Shown: positions 1 to 12,040 of the stretch, piece by piece | Position numbering within the stretch: the first letter of the stretch is position 1 | Layout of the letters: each line of letters starts with the position of its first letter | Assembly: GCA_007922225.1 (NCBI GenBank) | Contig: ML679961.1 | Coordinates: forward strand, 67,283,075-67,347,074 | DNA from: Emydura subglobosa | Taxonomy: Eukaryota; Chordata; Testudines; Chelidae | Direction: 5' to 3' | Length of the DNA stretch: 64,000 bases | The notes under the pieces: generated by a model | Seen by the model: the letters and a program-made list of their open reading frames with translations, nothing else | Databases searched by the model: none | What the model was told of the DNA's origin: nothing | Position numbers and translations under genes: made by a program

Positions 1-650
1 CTAACTGCCGGTGAATGTAACAAGGGTGGGAGCAGGTCCACCTTCCCCTATGTGCCCTCAGATCAAAGCAAAAGGATACACCAGATGCAGACATAAACCA
101 CACAGACTTTATGACCAAAAATCACTGCTCAGAAGAACATGGGCTCATACACACCTAATGTAGAGCACCAATAGGGACAACTACTCAAAAAAGCCAAGCT
201 TAGACTTGTTTCAGCTAAAATCAATACTGATTTTATATGCCACAGAAGTTATACTACATTGCTTGACATTTAAAACCCAGTTTTGGATGAATGCACATTG
301 TTTTGCTTCTAAACAAAAAAATCCACAAAACTTCAGAACATATAAGACAACATGGAGCAAATGCATTCTTCTATTTGGGGCTATTCATTAAAGTAAAAAA
401 CCGCCACCAAGAGATAACACTTAATGTTTCATATTTTTGTTTTATTATAAGGAGTAGTTGTGTAAACCATGGTTTGATTATAAAATTAAGGTTTTCATAA
501 TAAAGCACACAGAAATCTAACTGAACACATTAAAATTAAGAAAGTCTACAAAAATATGATCTTACATTACTCTTTCATAGTGGGAGATATAAACTTTGTG
601 TATATCATTGTATGGTGAACGGTCAAAAAGAACAATTAATTAACTTTTAG
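1..650. other. AT-rich DNA, no gene seen
   Basis: This stretch has only short chance reading frames. I see no splice-flanked exon, no terminal repeats and no recognisable element, so it is best read as unique intergenic or intronic sequence. Confidence 0.5.
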
Positions 651-653
651 CTG

Positions 654-845
654 TTGTTCTTTGAGATGTGTTGCTCATGTCCATTCTGAACATGGTATAT
701 GTGTGCCACATGCACTGGTGCTGGAAATTTTTCCCCTAGTGGTATCCGTAGGGCCGGTTTTAGCATCCTCTGCAGCAGCGCATGTATGTGCCCATATATA
801 GGGTGCCGCCAGCCCCCCTCCATCAGCTGGAACTCCAGCTGATAG
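654..845. repeat. DIRS copy 1 inverted terminal repeat, low-coordinate end
   Basis: It begins around TTGTTCTTTGAGATGTG and is the reverse complement, with scattered differences, of 6195-6380. Both ends hold a CTGCAG-rich core and a CATATATAGGG block that pair across the element. On the minus strand this is the 3' end. Confidence 0.88.
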
Positions 846-865
846 GAAGGAGGGTGGGTTGTGGA

Positions 866-957
866 ATGGACATAAGCAACACATCTCGAAGAACAACAGT
901 TACAAGGTAAGTAACCATTCTTTCTTCAAGTGTTTGCTCATGTCCATTCTGAATTAG
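866..957. repeat. DIRS copy 1 internal complementary region
   Basis: Positions 866-895 match the reverse complement of the low-coordinate terminus. Positions 917-957 match the reverse complement of the high-coordinate terminus, including the block TTGCTCATGTCCATTCTGAA. Joining both ends in one short internal block is the diagnostic DIRS feature, thought to template completion of the circular intermediate. Confidence 0.87.
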
Positions 958-2177
958 GTGACTTACCAGCAGTACCTCCAGAGGTGGGCCAGAGTTCATG
1001 GAAGTGACAATTGTAACACTGCTCTACCAAAATCAGCGTCATCCCGCATGATGGCATAGTGGTATGTGAAGGTATGTACTGAAGACCATGTAGCGGCTCA
1101 GCAGATGTCCTATATTGGTACATGTGCCAGGAAAACCGCTGAAGACACCTGAGCCCTTGTGGAGTGGGCTGACAGGGATGCTGGGGGCATGGTTCCTGCC
1201 TGGTCATAACAGGCTCGAATGCAGGCCATGATCCATGATGAGACTCACTGAGAAGACACTGGACATCCCTTCATTCAGTCAGCAATTGAGAAGAAGAATT
1301 GCGTGGACCAACAGAAGGGCCTGGTCCTGTCAATGTAGAAACCAGGACCCTCCTCTCACTGAGAGAATGGAGATGCCTCTCCTCACTGGAGCGGTCAGGT
1401 TTTGGACAGAAGACCAACAGAAAGATGTCCGGGTTGACATGGAAGTGGGAAACTACCTTCAACAGGAACACAGGGTGAGGTCATAGCTGGACCTTGTCTT
1501 TGTAAAAGACCGTGTATGGAAGCTCTGAGTCAGGGTTTTAATCTCGGATACCCGCCTTGCAGAGGTGATTACTGCTAGGAACACTACCTTCCATGACAGG
1601 TGCGTGAGGGAACAGGAAGCCAATGGTTCAAACGGCGGTCCTATGAGCCAGGAGAGAATGAGGTTCAGATCCCATTGGGGACCCAGGTCTCGAAGTGGAG
1701 GGAAAAGGCTCTCATGACCTCTGAGGAATCTAGTTGCCATCCCATGTGAAAAAACTGTTGTGCCTTGTATTGGAGAGTGAAAGGCTGATATTGCTGCTAG
1801 GTGCACTTTAGCAGACAAGAAAGCCAAACCTTCTTGTTTCAGGTGAAGCAGATAGTACAAGATCACCTGGATAGATGATTTTGTTGGCGAGACTTTTGGC
1901 GAGCTGCCCAACAGGCAAAGAGCTTCCACTTAGGCATGTAGGACACTCTGGTGGAAGGCTTTCTGCTTTCCAATAGAATCCTCTGAACCTGAGCCGAGCA
2001 GTGCCACTCTTCCCTGCTTAGCCATGAAGCACCCACGCTGTCAGATGCAGGGAGGCCAGGTCCAGGTGGATCAGCTGACCCCAGTACTGGAAAAGAAGGT
2101 CCGGCTGCAATAGGACTATCCAACAGTGGATCACCAACAGCTGGAAGAGCATCCCAAACCAATGCAGGCATGGCCAC
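950..2177 (-). pseudogene. DIRS tyrosine recombinase, copy 1 (broken)
   Basis: This is the recombinase that integrates circular DIRS DNA in the nucleus. It is spread over several frames on the minus strand. The N-terminal part lies at 2177-1863, and the block around 1545-1562 reads SARRVSEIKTL, carrying the catalytic arginine region. A further segment lies at 1471-1271. The C-terminal box at about 1050-1095 reads AATWSSVHTFTYHYA and keeps the HxxY-type tyrosine (codon near 1056-1061). The frames join only through frameshifts and stops, so the gene is dead. It sits just before the internal complementary region, as expected for the last gene of the element. Confidence 0.85.
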
Positions 2178-2349
2178 GCCAGAGCCTCCAGGATGACCCG
2201 TGCTCTGTCTTCCTCAATTTTTATGAGAATTTTGTGTATCAGAGATATCAGGGTAAAACATACATGAGACCACCCAATCATGACAGGAGAAAGGCATCAG
2301 TCAGAGAATCATTGCTGAGCCCATTGAGGGAGCAGAATTGATCACACTT

Positions 2350-2800
2350 CCTGTTCTCCTTCGTCACGAAGAGGTCCACTTGAGGTCCACCTTTGGAAGA
2401 TGAGGATGGTCACCACTGGGTGGAGTGACCACTTGTGGTGAGAGCAAAAGGACCTGCTTAGGCAATCTGCTAATGCATTCCTGACCCCAAGGAAGGTTCA
2501 CCGGCTCCAGCTGAATGTTGTGGTTCATTGGAGAGGCAGGGAGTAAGAACACCTCACAGGCTAGTCAGACCTTTCTGAGTTCTCTGACATTGATGTGTAG
2601 AGCCAGTTTGTCCCTGATTCAGAAGCCTTGGGTTCTGAGCCCACCCAGGTGGGCTCCCCATCCTAGTTCCGAGGCATCTGAGACCAACGACAATGTCAGC
2701 CATGGGGCCGCAAATGGCACTCCTGTCTGCACGTGATATAGTCTCTTCCATCATGATAGAGACAGAAGTATCCATGGACGGACCGTGAGTATCATGTCCA
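2350..2800 (-). pseudogene. DIRS RNase H region, copy 1
   Basis: The minus-strand frame around 2691-2641 reads SLVSDASELGWGAHLGG, the first conserved block of DIRS/gypsy-type RNase H with its catalytic aspartate. Downstream, at 2552-2364, a second frame ends with a tail resembling the VDL-F-A motif that closes this domain. It would degrade the RNA strand of the RNA-DNA hybrid. Frames are shifted several times. Confidence 0.75.
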
Positions 2801-3600
2801 GATGATGTCTGGATGGGGAGTCCAAACACCAAACACATTTGCCAAAGGTCTGAGGTGCACTCTGGCATACCAGACCATGTAAATCCAAGCTGCCATGTGG
2901 CCCAGTAGGCTGAGGCATACCCTCACCGTAGTGAGAAAGTAGGCCAATAGTTGGGCTATGAGTTCCGGCATTACCAGGAGCCTGGCCTTTAGTAGGAGTG
3001 CTCTGGCTTGCATAAAGTCTAGGACTGCTCTGATGAATTCTATCCTTAGGACAGATATAAGTGTTGACTTCTGTTCATTTATTAGCAGGCCCAGCACCTG
3101 ACAGGTGGCTCGTACGATCTCGATACTGTATTGGACTTGAATTCTCAACCAACCCCGAATGAGCCAATCATCCAGGTAAGGGAAGAATTGTACACCTCAG
3201 TGCCTGAATACACATAGTAGGTAGACAGGCCAAAGGGGAGCACCATGAACTAGTAGTGTTGCATGCCCATTGCAGGAACCTTCTGTGGTCTGGGAAGATG
3301 GAAATAGGCATCTTTTAAATCCAGGGTGGTCTAACAGTTGCCTGGACCCAGAGAAGGGATGATGGCTGTCAGAGAGCTCATATGAAACCTCAACTTCTTG
3401 AGATATCTGTTGAGGCCTCCTAGGTCCAAGAGGGGTCTTAACCCTCCTTTCCCTTTGGGATCAGAAAGTATCAGGAAAAGAAGCTTCTCCAACTCAATCC
3501 CTGAGGGACCTCTTCTACTGCACCTGCTTGCAAGAGGGCCTGTACCCCTTGTATGAGGAATTGCTCATGAGAGGAGTCCCTGAAGAGGGACCAGGAAGAG
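2792..3600 (-). pseudogene. DIRS reverse transcriptase, copy 1
   Basis: Minus-strand translation gives, in order, an N-terminal helix (about 3590-3480, QALLQAGAVEEVP), the finger motif GGLRPLLDLGGLNRYLKKL at about 3450-3390, and the catalytic box FFPYLDDWLIRG with YLDDW at 3178-3164. The thumb and connection follow at 3148-2792 (LLGHMAAWIYMVWYARVHLRPL). YLDD is the metal-binding motif of the polymerase. The motifs lie in different frames, so the copy is inactive. Confidence 0.85.
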
Positions 3601-4099
3601 GGGTGGGAGAGCGGAATTTAAAAGAACTGAATGGTATAACCAGTAGCTACCGTACTTAGTACCCAGCAGTCCAATGTTATGGTAGCCCATGCCGGGAGGA
3701 AAGGAGCAAGGCAGGAGAAAAATAATAGGGAGTCTGGATCTCAGCTAGTGGCTGGTAGTTCACCCTCGGACACACTTTCTAAAGTTTCATTTTCCACTTG
3801 TGGGCTGATGGCTCAAACTTGAGTGAGGGGCAGAGGCTGGTGAGTGGCCCTGGTGACATTTATAGCCTCTATTCCTTTTTCTTGTTGGACCCCAACGTTG
3901 CCTTTCGAACTGTTGTGGCTGATAAGGCCTAAAAGTACCTTCTGGAGGAGGATGAGGAATATAGTCCCAGGGAGCACAGCGTAGCCCTCGAATCCTTCAG
4001 TCCATGCAACCTAGAGTCCATTTGGTCGGCTAACAGGGCTGTACTGCCAAAAGGGGAGATCCTGAATGGACTGTTGGACTTCCATCAAGAGGCCAGACG

Positions 4100-6045
4100 A
4101 CTGAAATCAGGACGCTCTCCTCATTGATATCGTGAAAGCCATTGACCTGGCCGCAGAATCAGCTGCATCTGATGCCACTTGTAGGGAGGCCCTAGCCACC
4201 GTTCTCCCTTCCTCCATAATCGCCTCGAACTCCTCCCTGGATATCTGCGAACTTTTCCAAGCGACTGCTAGATGTTAAAGTGGTGCAACAGCGCTTGCTG
4301 GTTGGATACCCTCAGTTGTAGGCTTGCTCTTGAATAAACTTTGAGACCAAATAAATCTAGCTTCCTGGCCTCTTTATTCTTCGAAGTAGAACTCATCCGG
4401 CCTTGTCTGTCATGCTCATTGGCAGCTGCGACCACCAAAGTTCCCGGGGAGGGGTGGGTGTAAAGGTACGCAAACCCCTTAGCCAACATGTAGTATTTCT
4501 TTTCTGCTCATTTGGACGTGGGGGGCAGAGGACATGGGATCTGCCATATTACCTGGGCCAATTTTACTACCACCTCATGTACCAGGAGAGCCACCCGGCA
4601 TGGGGCTGCTGATACCAGGATGCCAAAAGTTCACTCACCAGCTCTTTAAGTTCCTCTACCTTGAAGCCACAGTTGGTCGCCATGCACTTTAGCAGCTCCT
4701 GGTGTGCCCTAAAGTCATCTAGCAGAGCAGCAGTGGAGAGGCCCACTGCCACCTCGTCAGGCAAAGAGGAAGAGGAGGCTAGCAATTGTGGGGGGTGGAT
4801 CCTCTTCCCTGGTCAGAGTAGCCTGTTCGTCTTTCTAAGGGTGTCCTTTCCTGGACGGATTCCGCATCCAGGTTCAGTGCTGCACCCAGAGCTATCAAGG
4901 ATCACGGCACCAAGGTTCCTCCGAACAAGTGAGTCTATGGGACCATGATCTGGGGAAACCCCAATGGGTTCCAAAACTGCCAAGGACCGGGCCACTGCCT
5001 TGAGACCATACATCCATTAGTGGCAACACGGCCATCTAGCTGAAAGACTGTCCTCTTGGAAGGGCTACGACTTCTCCTTCTGAGTACGAGGAAGTGCTCC
5101 CAGACGACCAGGGGGGCACCGATGCCATGTGTCCCTCTGCGCTTCCTCTTGTTTGACAACATTCCAGTGCTGGGACCCCGAGCACCAGATGTCCTGCAAC
5201 CTCATTTTCTCCACGCATTTCTCCATGGATTGATGCCGAGTCCTTGGGAAATGATGGCATTCTGGGGATTGGCGCCTAGCATTGAGAGACCAGAGATGGG
5301 ATCCCAATCTCTCACAGTGCAGTTCTTGGGATCTGCACCGAAGGTTCGGTGACCACTGCTGGACTGGTGAGCAGCGTCCTGGTGATGGGGAATGTGCAGT
5401 GGACTTAACACAGGCTTTCCCCTTGATAAATCCCACAAGGAGATAGCCAGCTCTCAGTGCACAGGCCTTCCTTCCCTCAGTGTAGGCAGCACCGGGATCA
5501 CCAGAAAGTTCTTCATTGCCTGGAATGCCTCAAGCATAGTGGGGACCGTCAGGTGCCGAGGACCTTTGCCATTCCCTGGACTCGGCAGCGGGGTAGACAC
5601 CATGCTTGATGCCCATGCAGGCAGAGATCCCCTCACGGTCGGTAGGGACAAGTGGCCTGACGTAGGTCTCACTGTAGCGCCTGTGCTTTTCATAGCTGAC
5701 TTCGGTGCCGATGAGCGTCCCCTTTCAGTGTGGACCTTCTTAGGCTGCTTCTTCAGCACTGGAGATGTCAAGCGATGCCGGGAGGATGACTGCGCCGAGG
5801 GGGCACTCCTCGCCGATGCCGAAGTGCTCAGCGCTAAGTCCGACCTCAATTCCGACAATGTTCTAAGTGCCAATTTCATCAGGATGACCATGCGCCTGAT
5901 GTCCCTATAACTTTTAGTCCATGGACAGAAACTTTTGCAGGTCTTGCACTTTTCCCACATGTGAGCTCCTCCTGAGCACTTCAAGCAAGCGGGTCGCTCA
6001 GTGGCATCCGCTTCTCACAAGAAGTGCAGGGTTTAAACCCCGGGG
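4100..6045 (-). pseudogene. DIRS gag-like protein, copy 1
   Basis: The first gene of the element. At about 6000-5930 the minus strand reads LKCSGGAHMWEKCKTC, giving two CxxC pairs, a probable zinc-binding N-terminus. A serine-, proline- and lysine-rich stretch follows to about 5454. A conserved helical segment at 4785-4567 (LLDDFRAHQELLKCMA) resembles the same part of copy 5. The role, by analogy with other gag proteins, is packaging the element RNA. Frameshifts break it in several places, and the start codon lies upstream of 5984. Confidence 0.7.
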
Positions 6046-6194
6046 ACCGGGGCATGCCCCGACCCTGGGTCAAATGTACTAAAACTAATTCTAAAACTAA
6101 CAGCAAAGACTAACTATGTACACTGGATGAATAAGCAAACCACTAGGTCGACGAAGGACTTGCAGGAGCAAGAGAATGTTCCAGCACTGTCTCA

Positions 6195-6380
6195 AGTGGT
6201 AAGAAGGAACTGAGAGGGAGGGGTACTGGTGGTGCCCTATATATGGATGCATACGCGCAGAGCTGCAGAGGGCACTAAAGCCAGCCCTACAGGCACCACT
6301 AGGGGAAAAGTTTCCAGCACTGGTGCATGTGGCGCACAAACATCTAATTCAGAATAGACATGAGCAAGCACTCGAAGAAA
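6195..6380. repeat. DIRS copy 1 inverted terminal repeat, high-coordinate end
   Basis: Reverse complement of 654-845. On the minus strand it is the 5' end, followed by an untranslated stretch with ACTAAAACTAA-like runs (6070-6110) before gag. A similar leader is seen in copies 2 and 3. Confidence 0.87.
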
Positions 6381-6484
6381 AACTCATGCAAACTGACTAA
6401 AAATGGAATGGGCTGATAACCACAGAAAAAAATGAGTTATTTTTAATGCATAGGCTCTTTCCTAAACTAGGATACAATCCTAAA

Positions 6485-6805
6485 TGCCACTCACCTGTCT
6501 CAACAGATGGGGGAACTTGATTGGTCTGGCAGTAAGAGGGGGACAGCCCAGCAGCAAGGGAGGGAGACGCTCACTCAGCGACACCAGGTAGCTCCTTTCC
6601 CCCTCCCCCCTGGGGAGCCTCTGGCACCCATTGGCCAGCTGGGGAAGTGGGATACTGATTAGTCAGCATGCCCCTGGTCCAAGGATTTAACCCAGGGAGA
6701 CTCTTTCAGCTCCGTTCCAGCAGTAGAGTTACAGTTTAATAAAAATTGTGACCTGCCACTTAACACCATACATGTGTCTGTCCTCATTTTGCTGCTGTGT
6801 CCACA
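6485..6805 (+). repeat. probable solo LTR
   Basis: A 321-bp block starts with TG and ends with CA. It contains an AATAAA signal at 6738-6743 followed by a T/C-rich stretch. The flanks CTAAA and TTAAA agree at four of five positions, as for an old 5-bp target duplication. No coding sequence of a retroelement adjoins it, so it would be a solo LTR left by recombination. The family is not identified and could be gypsy or ERV type. Confidence 0.45.
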
Positions 6806-8028
6806 TTAAATCATCTTATTCTGGAATAAAAGGGCCCAAAGCAGCTGAAAAGCTTTGTCTGATGTGCAAGCAGTGGGAGAGCCAGAGATGGAAGGGCAAT
6901 AGTGGTAGAAACTAAAACAAAGCAGGACCACATACCTCCACCAATTCTGTTCCAAGGCTGAACATGGAGAGAAAAAGTGAGCAATCTAGGGGAAAAGTAA
7001 TTGTTTCCCTTTAACCACAAATCCACATAGGAGAGGAACAACAGTCATGTAGTCTAGTCTCCATGCTATATTCAACAACAGTTTAGCATTGCTTGGCTTC
7101 CCAGATATTTGCTTCCTGTGTGTATGGCAGGAGATGAGATGTTATCCAAGAACAGTTTTTCTCTACACTCCTCTCCCAATTCCCTCAGTCTCCATGACGA
7201 AACCCCTTTTACTTGCAGAATCAGCATTAGGACTTAGATACTTTACTAATTTTTACATTTGTACAAACACACCCACAACATATATCTGTAGGTTCTTTTT
7301 TATTTTGTTTTAATTCAAAAGTACAAAAATTAATGTTAGTTATATCCTATATCTTTTGTTTACCTCCTTTCAAGCAGGAGATATGTTGGTTTTGTGTGTC
7401 CTGGACCTAGAGGTCAACAAATCTGAACTCTGGCAAACCAACATAAAAACTGAATTTCAAGAATTAAGGGTCCTCTACAAAGAACTCTTTGCCCTGAGCT
7501 TCAGACATTCTGATCTAGAGACTGAGTGCAGCAAGGATACACGAACTATTTTCAGCTGCTGTGACGGTGCACAAAAAGTGAAGTAATTTAACAGGTTTAA
7601 CAGCATTTTAATAGAAACACTTTGAATTGCCCATTGTGTGAACAGATGCCTACAGAAGTAAACAAAATAGAAAAGAAAGCTGGCATCTACAAGGGAGTAG
7701 TAGCAGGTATGGCAAAGATTTTACATTCACACTAATTCACTAATCACAAGGTATAAAAAGGCAAATAATATAGTTTCCCTGTTCTGGAAATTTTTTGAAG
7801 TATTCATTGGACACTATTCGGTAATACACATCATTAAAACAAAAGCAACAGCAATGTTCGTAACTGCGTTTTTAAGCACTGAACATTCAGTATTAAAGGA
7901 ATAATTTAAAAACATAGATAAAATTTAATTTAACTACACTACTCTATTCCTTGAGAAAGAAAGAGGGAAATTATTTTCCTGTAACTGTGCTTCTTTGAAA
8001 AAAGAATAGCTACTTACCCTTCAGAAAT
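6806..8028. other. no gene seen
   Basis: AT-rich sequence between the solo LTR and DIRS copy 2. Only short chance frames are present. Positions 7985-8028 contain a CTACTTACC-like stretch that may be the outermost edge of the DIRS terminus. Confidence 0.4.
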
Positions 8029-8259
8029 TGTGATTCCTCAAGAGGTGCTGTCTACACATATTGCACTTTTGGTGCACATGTGCCCCATATTGGAATAATT
8101 TGGCCAGCAGTGTTCATCAGGGCCATGTCTGTGCTTTAAGTGTCCTCCTCCCCAAGGCATAAAGGGCAAAACAGGCCCAATCATCCTTCAAGTTCCTTTA
8201 TCAGTACAGAATCCAGGTGGTATAGGACTCCATAGTAGCAGGGAAGGAGGGAGGATTGT

Positions 8260-8370
8260 GGATTATATATAAATAACACATCTCGAAGAACCAGAGTTAC
8301 TTGTAACCATTCTTTCTTGTGATAGACCACAAGTGATTATGCAAGTGATTGTCCACATGGATTCCACTTT
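8260..8370. repeat. DIRS copy 2 internal complementary region
   Basis: Contains CATCTCGAAGAACC followed by a GTTACTTGTAACC palindrome and then sequence resembling the reverse complement of the right end. It has the same layout as 866-957 in copy 1. Confidence 0.72.
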
Positions 8371-8459
8371 TGGTAACTTGCAAGCAGGTGGGTGCTCATA
8401 GTCTATTGAAATAATAATTGCAGGACATCTCTGCCAAAGAGAGACATGAGATGTGTGTG

Positions 8460-9491
8460 TCTTTACTAAGGAATAATGTTGTGTAAAAATGTGTACTGAT
8501 CCCCATGTAGCCACCCTACAAATTTCAGAACCTGGTGCTTCTCCAGGAAGCAGCAGAACCCTCATGATTCTAATGTAACTCAGAGCATGATTTAATACAG
8601 TTAGTTTTTGGGTAGATATTGCCTATTTTATCTGCAAATACTGCATATAGCCTAAGGGAGCTCCTGAATGGTTTCGTCCTGTCCAAGTAAAGTGACACAA
8701 CCCTAACTGTGTCCAGAGTGTGCAGTTTGCTTTTCTTTTGGTTGGAGTGAGGCTTGGGAAAGAAAACCTGAAGATGAATCATCTGATTCAAATGGAAGTA
8801 TGAGGGTGAGGATTAACTAAGGATCATCTTGTTCATATGAAATATCATGTACAATGGATCAGTCATAAGGACCTGAATTTCTCAAATCCTTCTAGCTGCT
8901 AAGGCCATTTTCATAAAAAGATGGTACACAGTGAGCATGATGCTAGGGGTTCAAAGGGAGGACCCATTAACCCAGATAAGACTCTGTGTTAAGGCCGCAG
9001 GACAGAGGTTTCTTAGACTGGGGAACAGATGAATGAGGCTTTTAAGAATTTACCACCTGTAGGGTAGGAAAATATGGTGTGACACTGAATGGGGTGATGA
9101 TGAGCTGATGCAGATGCAAAGAGATGGATCTGATAGAGATGGATAGCAGGTAGTTGAGAGTTAAAGGAATTGCAGAAACTAGAAAAGACAGGTGGTGTCA
9201 TGCTGAACAAATAAGAGAACCTTTTAATTTGGCTGCATAAATGATCCTGCTAGAGTCTTTCATGTTATGTACTAATATATTCCAGACCTCAGCAGAACAG
9301 CTTATTTCAATAGTATTTAACCAGCTAGCATGCACACTTTGAGGTGCAATGACATCAGGTCCAAATGAAGGATCCTCCCTTTGTTCTGAAATATTATAGT
9401 CTAGTAAGAAAGGTAATGTTATCAGGGGCTGAGCTGACAGGTTCATTAGATTGAGATCCCAGACCTGCCTGGGCCAAGCTGGGACTAACAT
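8460..9491 (-). pseudogene. DIRS tyrosine recombinase, copy 2 (broken)
   Basis: Three minus-strand frames carry recognisable parts. The N-terminal region is at 9491-9198. A middle segment at 8791-8570 contains HTLDTVRVVSLYLDRTKPF, the DIRS recombinase block before the last box. The C-terminal box near 8514-8472 reads EICRVATWGSVHIFTQHYS and retains the tyrosine. These are separated by stops and frameshifts. Alignment to copy 1 is obvious by eye in the last box. Confidence 0.8.
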
Positions 9492-9659
9492 GATTATTAT
9501 TCATGAGTCCTGTCTCAGTTTCCTCAGTGTTAACCGGATCAGTGGATCCCCAATACATTATCCCTGGATTCCGCAAGATAAGAAAAGCATCTGACAGAGA
9601 ACCCGGGCTTAGACCCACCACTGATCTGATAATTTGGCCCTTTGTTTTTGTCTGTGGTG

Positions 9660-9746
9660 AATCACAGAAGATTAGGTTTGAAAGGGACCTCAGGAGATCA
9701 TCTAGTCCAATCCCCTGCTCAAAGCAGGACCATCCCCAACTAAATA
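9660..9746 (-). mobile_element. CR1 LINE 3' scrap inside DIRS copy 2
   Basis: About 87 bp matching the end of a CR1 in minus orientation: GGGACCTCAGGAGATCATCT, then the TGCTCAAAGCAGGACCA block. DIRS sequence resumes on both sides, so this is a very short, 5'-truncated insertion. Confidence 0.8.
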
Positions 9747-10130
9747 GCTCAACCAATGGGTGACACACTGTACCTCGAAGTAGCAACCTGTAACACCTTG
9801 TTCATCACTTGTATATGTTTGTGATATTTCATACAAAGCATGCCATATGCAACTCCAGTATGTTTATATGGATGGACTTTTCCCAAGAGGAGCATAGTCC
9901 TTGAGCCGTTAACTCTACTACCCAGAGTGGAAGCATCTGTTACAAGATCTTTGATGGAGAAGTTAAGGTAAAAGGGGACTCCCTTGCAAATATTTGTGGG
10001 ATCTATCTACCATTTCTGTGAGTGGGGACCTTGGATGAGATGTGCACAAAACACATCCAAGCCATGTTTGCCTGATCAGAATACTGATCACAACAAGACC
10101 CATAAACATCTCAGATGAACACTTTGCATG

Positions 10131-11086
10131 TTAGATAATAAAGGTGCATGAAGCTATGAAGCCCAGCAACCAGAGGCATGTTCTGAGAGAAGTTAGTGGG
10201 TAGGCTGTAAGTGAGTACGTAAGTGGAGCACTGATTGAAACCTTTCCAGAGGCACATAGGTAATAGCTGTGATGAAGTCTAATATGGCTCCAATTAATTC
10301 TATTCTCTGAGGGGGAATCCATGACAACTTTTCTTTATTTACTAAGAGGTCCAGATGAGAGAATAATTGAAGATTACACTGAATATTTTCCTCCACTTGT
10401 TGTAAAGATGTCACCCTGAACTAAATAATCATCCAAGTATGGGAATACCTGGATATTCATTCTTCTGAGGTAGCCTGTTACTATAGCCAGGCACTTTGTG
10501 AATACCCTGAGAGCTGCTGATAGTCCAAATGGTAGAATCCTGTGTTAGTAATGATGGTTTCCCACCATAAACCTCACTAAACATTTGTGGGCCAGATGGA
10601 TGACAATATGAATGTATGCATTATAGGGATCAAGAGCAACTTGCAAGTTCTTTGAATCTACAGACAGGGGGATTGTTCCTAGTGATACCATTCTGAAACT
10701 GGTTTTTTTGGTGTGAATATTCAGTACCTGAAATCTTGGATAGGAAAAAGCCTTCCCTTTTTCTTGCAGATAAGGAAATACTTCAAGTAAAATCCTTTCC
10801 CTCTGAGGTGATACGGTACCACCTCTATTGCACAGACAGCTACAAAAAAGTTTGTATTTCCTGTTCTAGTATGCTCTGGGGAGAGGAGTCCCTGAATAGG
10901 GACAGGAAAGGTAAGTGAGGGCAGGGTAAAGAATGAAATTGAATCACATAACCCACTATCATGACCTTCAATACCCACTGATCTGTTATAGAAGTTTAGA
11001 AATAGTTGAAGTGAGATAGGCTGCCCCCGAAATGGTGGGGACTGGATGGGAAGATCCACAATCACAGGTAAGTGACTCCTGAGCAA
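10131..11086 (-). pseudogene. DIRS reverse transcriptase, copy 2
   Basis: The minus strand gives the finger region GKGFYLKYFLICKKKGRLFP near the end of the 11086-10721 frame. The catalytic box QVFPYLDDYLVQ follows, with YLDD at 10439-10428, and the connection VNKEKLSWIPPQRIELIGAI at 10414-10193. The catalytic aspartates are intact, but the segments sit in different frames. It is flanked upstream by gag and downstream by RNase H/connection sequence. Confidence 0.82.
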
Positions 11087-11943
11087 GTAGTGTACCAGGT
11101 AACAAATCTGACAAGGGAGGTGGGTGAAACAACATCATAGCTGTTGATGAGGGCCTTCTTGAGAATTTTTTATGTTTTCTGGGGGGCTCTGTCGGTCTGC
11201 ACTGATAAACAGGTTGCCTATGGTAGGCTTGAAGTCTGAAATGCTTGTGTTTAGGGGCTGGTGTACATACCCCTTATTACTTAATGATTGTCCTTGAATC
11301 TTTAAGGGTGCAAAGGGCATCATCAGTATTATCATTAAATAAATTACAACCCTCAAAGAGCAAATCCTCAATAGCTATCTGGAATTCTCTAGGAAGAGGA
11401 GCCACAGTTATTCACATATTGTAACAGACTTTGCCATCGACCTAGACATTGTATCAGCTGCATCCGTGTGGTCTGGAGTGATGTTCTAGACAACAGCTGA
11501 CCTTCAGCTCCAATGCATTTGAACTCCTCTTAAGACTGTACTGATTGTTACCTGGTAACATCTGTCTCCATGTTTTGAAGTGGATGTCACTGATGCTGAT
11601 TTCTGACAAAACATTTCGGTGGGGTCTAACATATTTTCATTGATGGGGAGAGTGAGGAACCCGGTACTGACATATATAAGATCTCAAGGAATTTATGTGG
11701 CCTGTCCTGAACTCTGGGCAGGGATCTCAAGAGTTGAGTATATCCTCATTAATGTCTGAACCTTCATTTTTGTTTTGTGTTTTGTTTAAAATTTCCCAGG
11801 AATTTATTAAGTGTTCATCACAAAAATTAAAAAACAGATGAAAATTGATGCAAAAAATTAACTTCTCAGTTTTCTGGGTAAATATCAGGAACAGGAGGAC
11901 AAGGAAAAAAGCAACAAATAAAGAACAGTAAGAGTACTTCTGA

Positions 11944-12040
11944 CCTGGCTCCCTGGTCTGGAAGGAAAAATGGCAGCTTGGTTAACTAGGTGGACCAGGT
12001 TACCGAGATGTAATTTTTCCTTCCAGAGCAGGGAGCCTGG
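11944..12040. repeat. 27-bp inverted repeat, possible hairpin
   Basis: The arms at 11944-11970 and 12014-12040 are reverse complements with one or two mismatches (core CTGGAAGGAAAAA / TTTTTCCTTCCAG), separated by 43 bp. It lies within the gag region of DIRS copy 2. It may be the trace of a small foldback element. Confidence 0.75.

Larger units (their letters stand above)
654..6380 (-). mobile_element. DIRS-type retrotransposon, copy 1, nearly full length
   Basis: Seen: the two ends are inverted repeats of each other over roughly 170-190 bp (654-845 against 6195-6380). Just inside the low-coordinate end lies a short region that repeats both outer ends (866-957). On the minus strand the order is gag, reverse transcriptase, RNase H, tyrosine recombinase, and then that internal complementary region. 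Known: this is the architecture of DIRS-like elements, which replicate through a circle and integrate with a tyrosine recombinase instead of a DDE integrase. The reading frames carry many stops and frameshifts, so this copy cannot act alone. I did not identify the methyltransferase-like domain that many DIRS elements carry. Its length of 5.7 kb is normal for the group, so little seems to be missing. Confidence 0.9.

Noticed and set aside
5392..5910. 172-codon plus-strand frame
   Set aside because: It is the exact antisense of DIRS copy 1 gag. The zinc-binding CxxC pairs and Ser/Lys-rich composition make sense only on the minus strand.
5600..6100. GC-rich stretch considered as a CpG island promoter of a host gene
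   Set aside because: It corresponds to DIRS gag and leader sequence, and no host exon follows on either strand.
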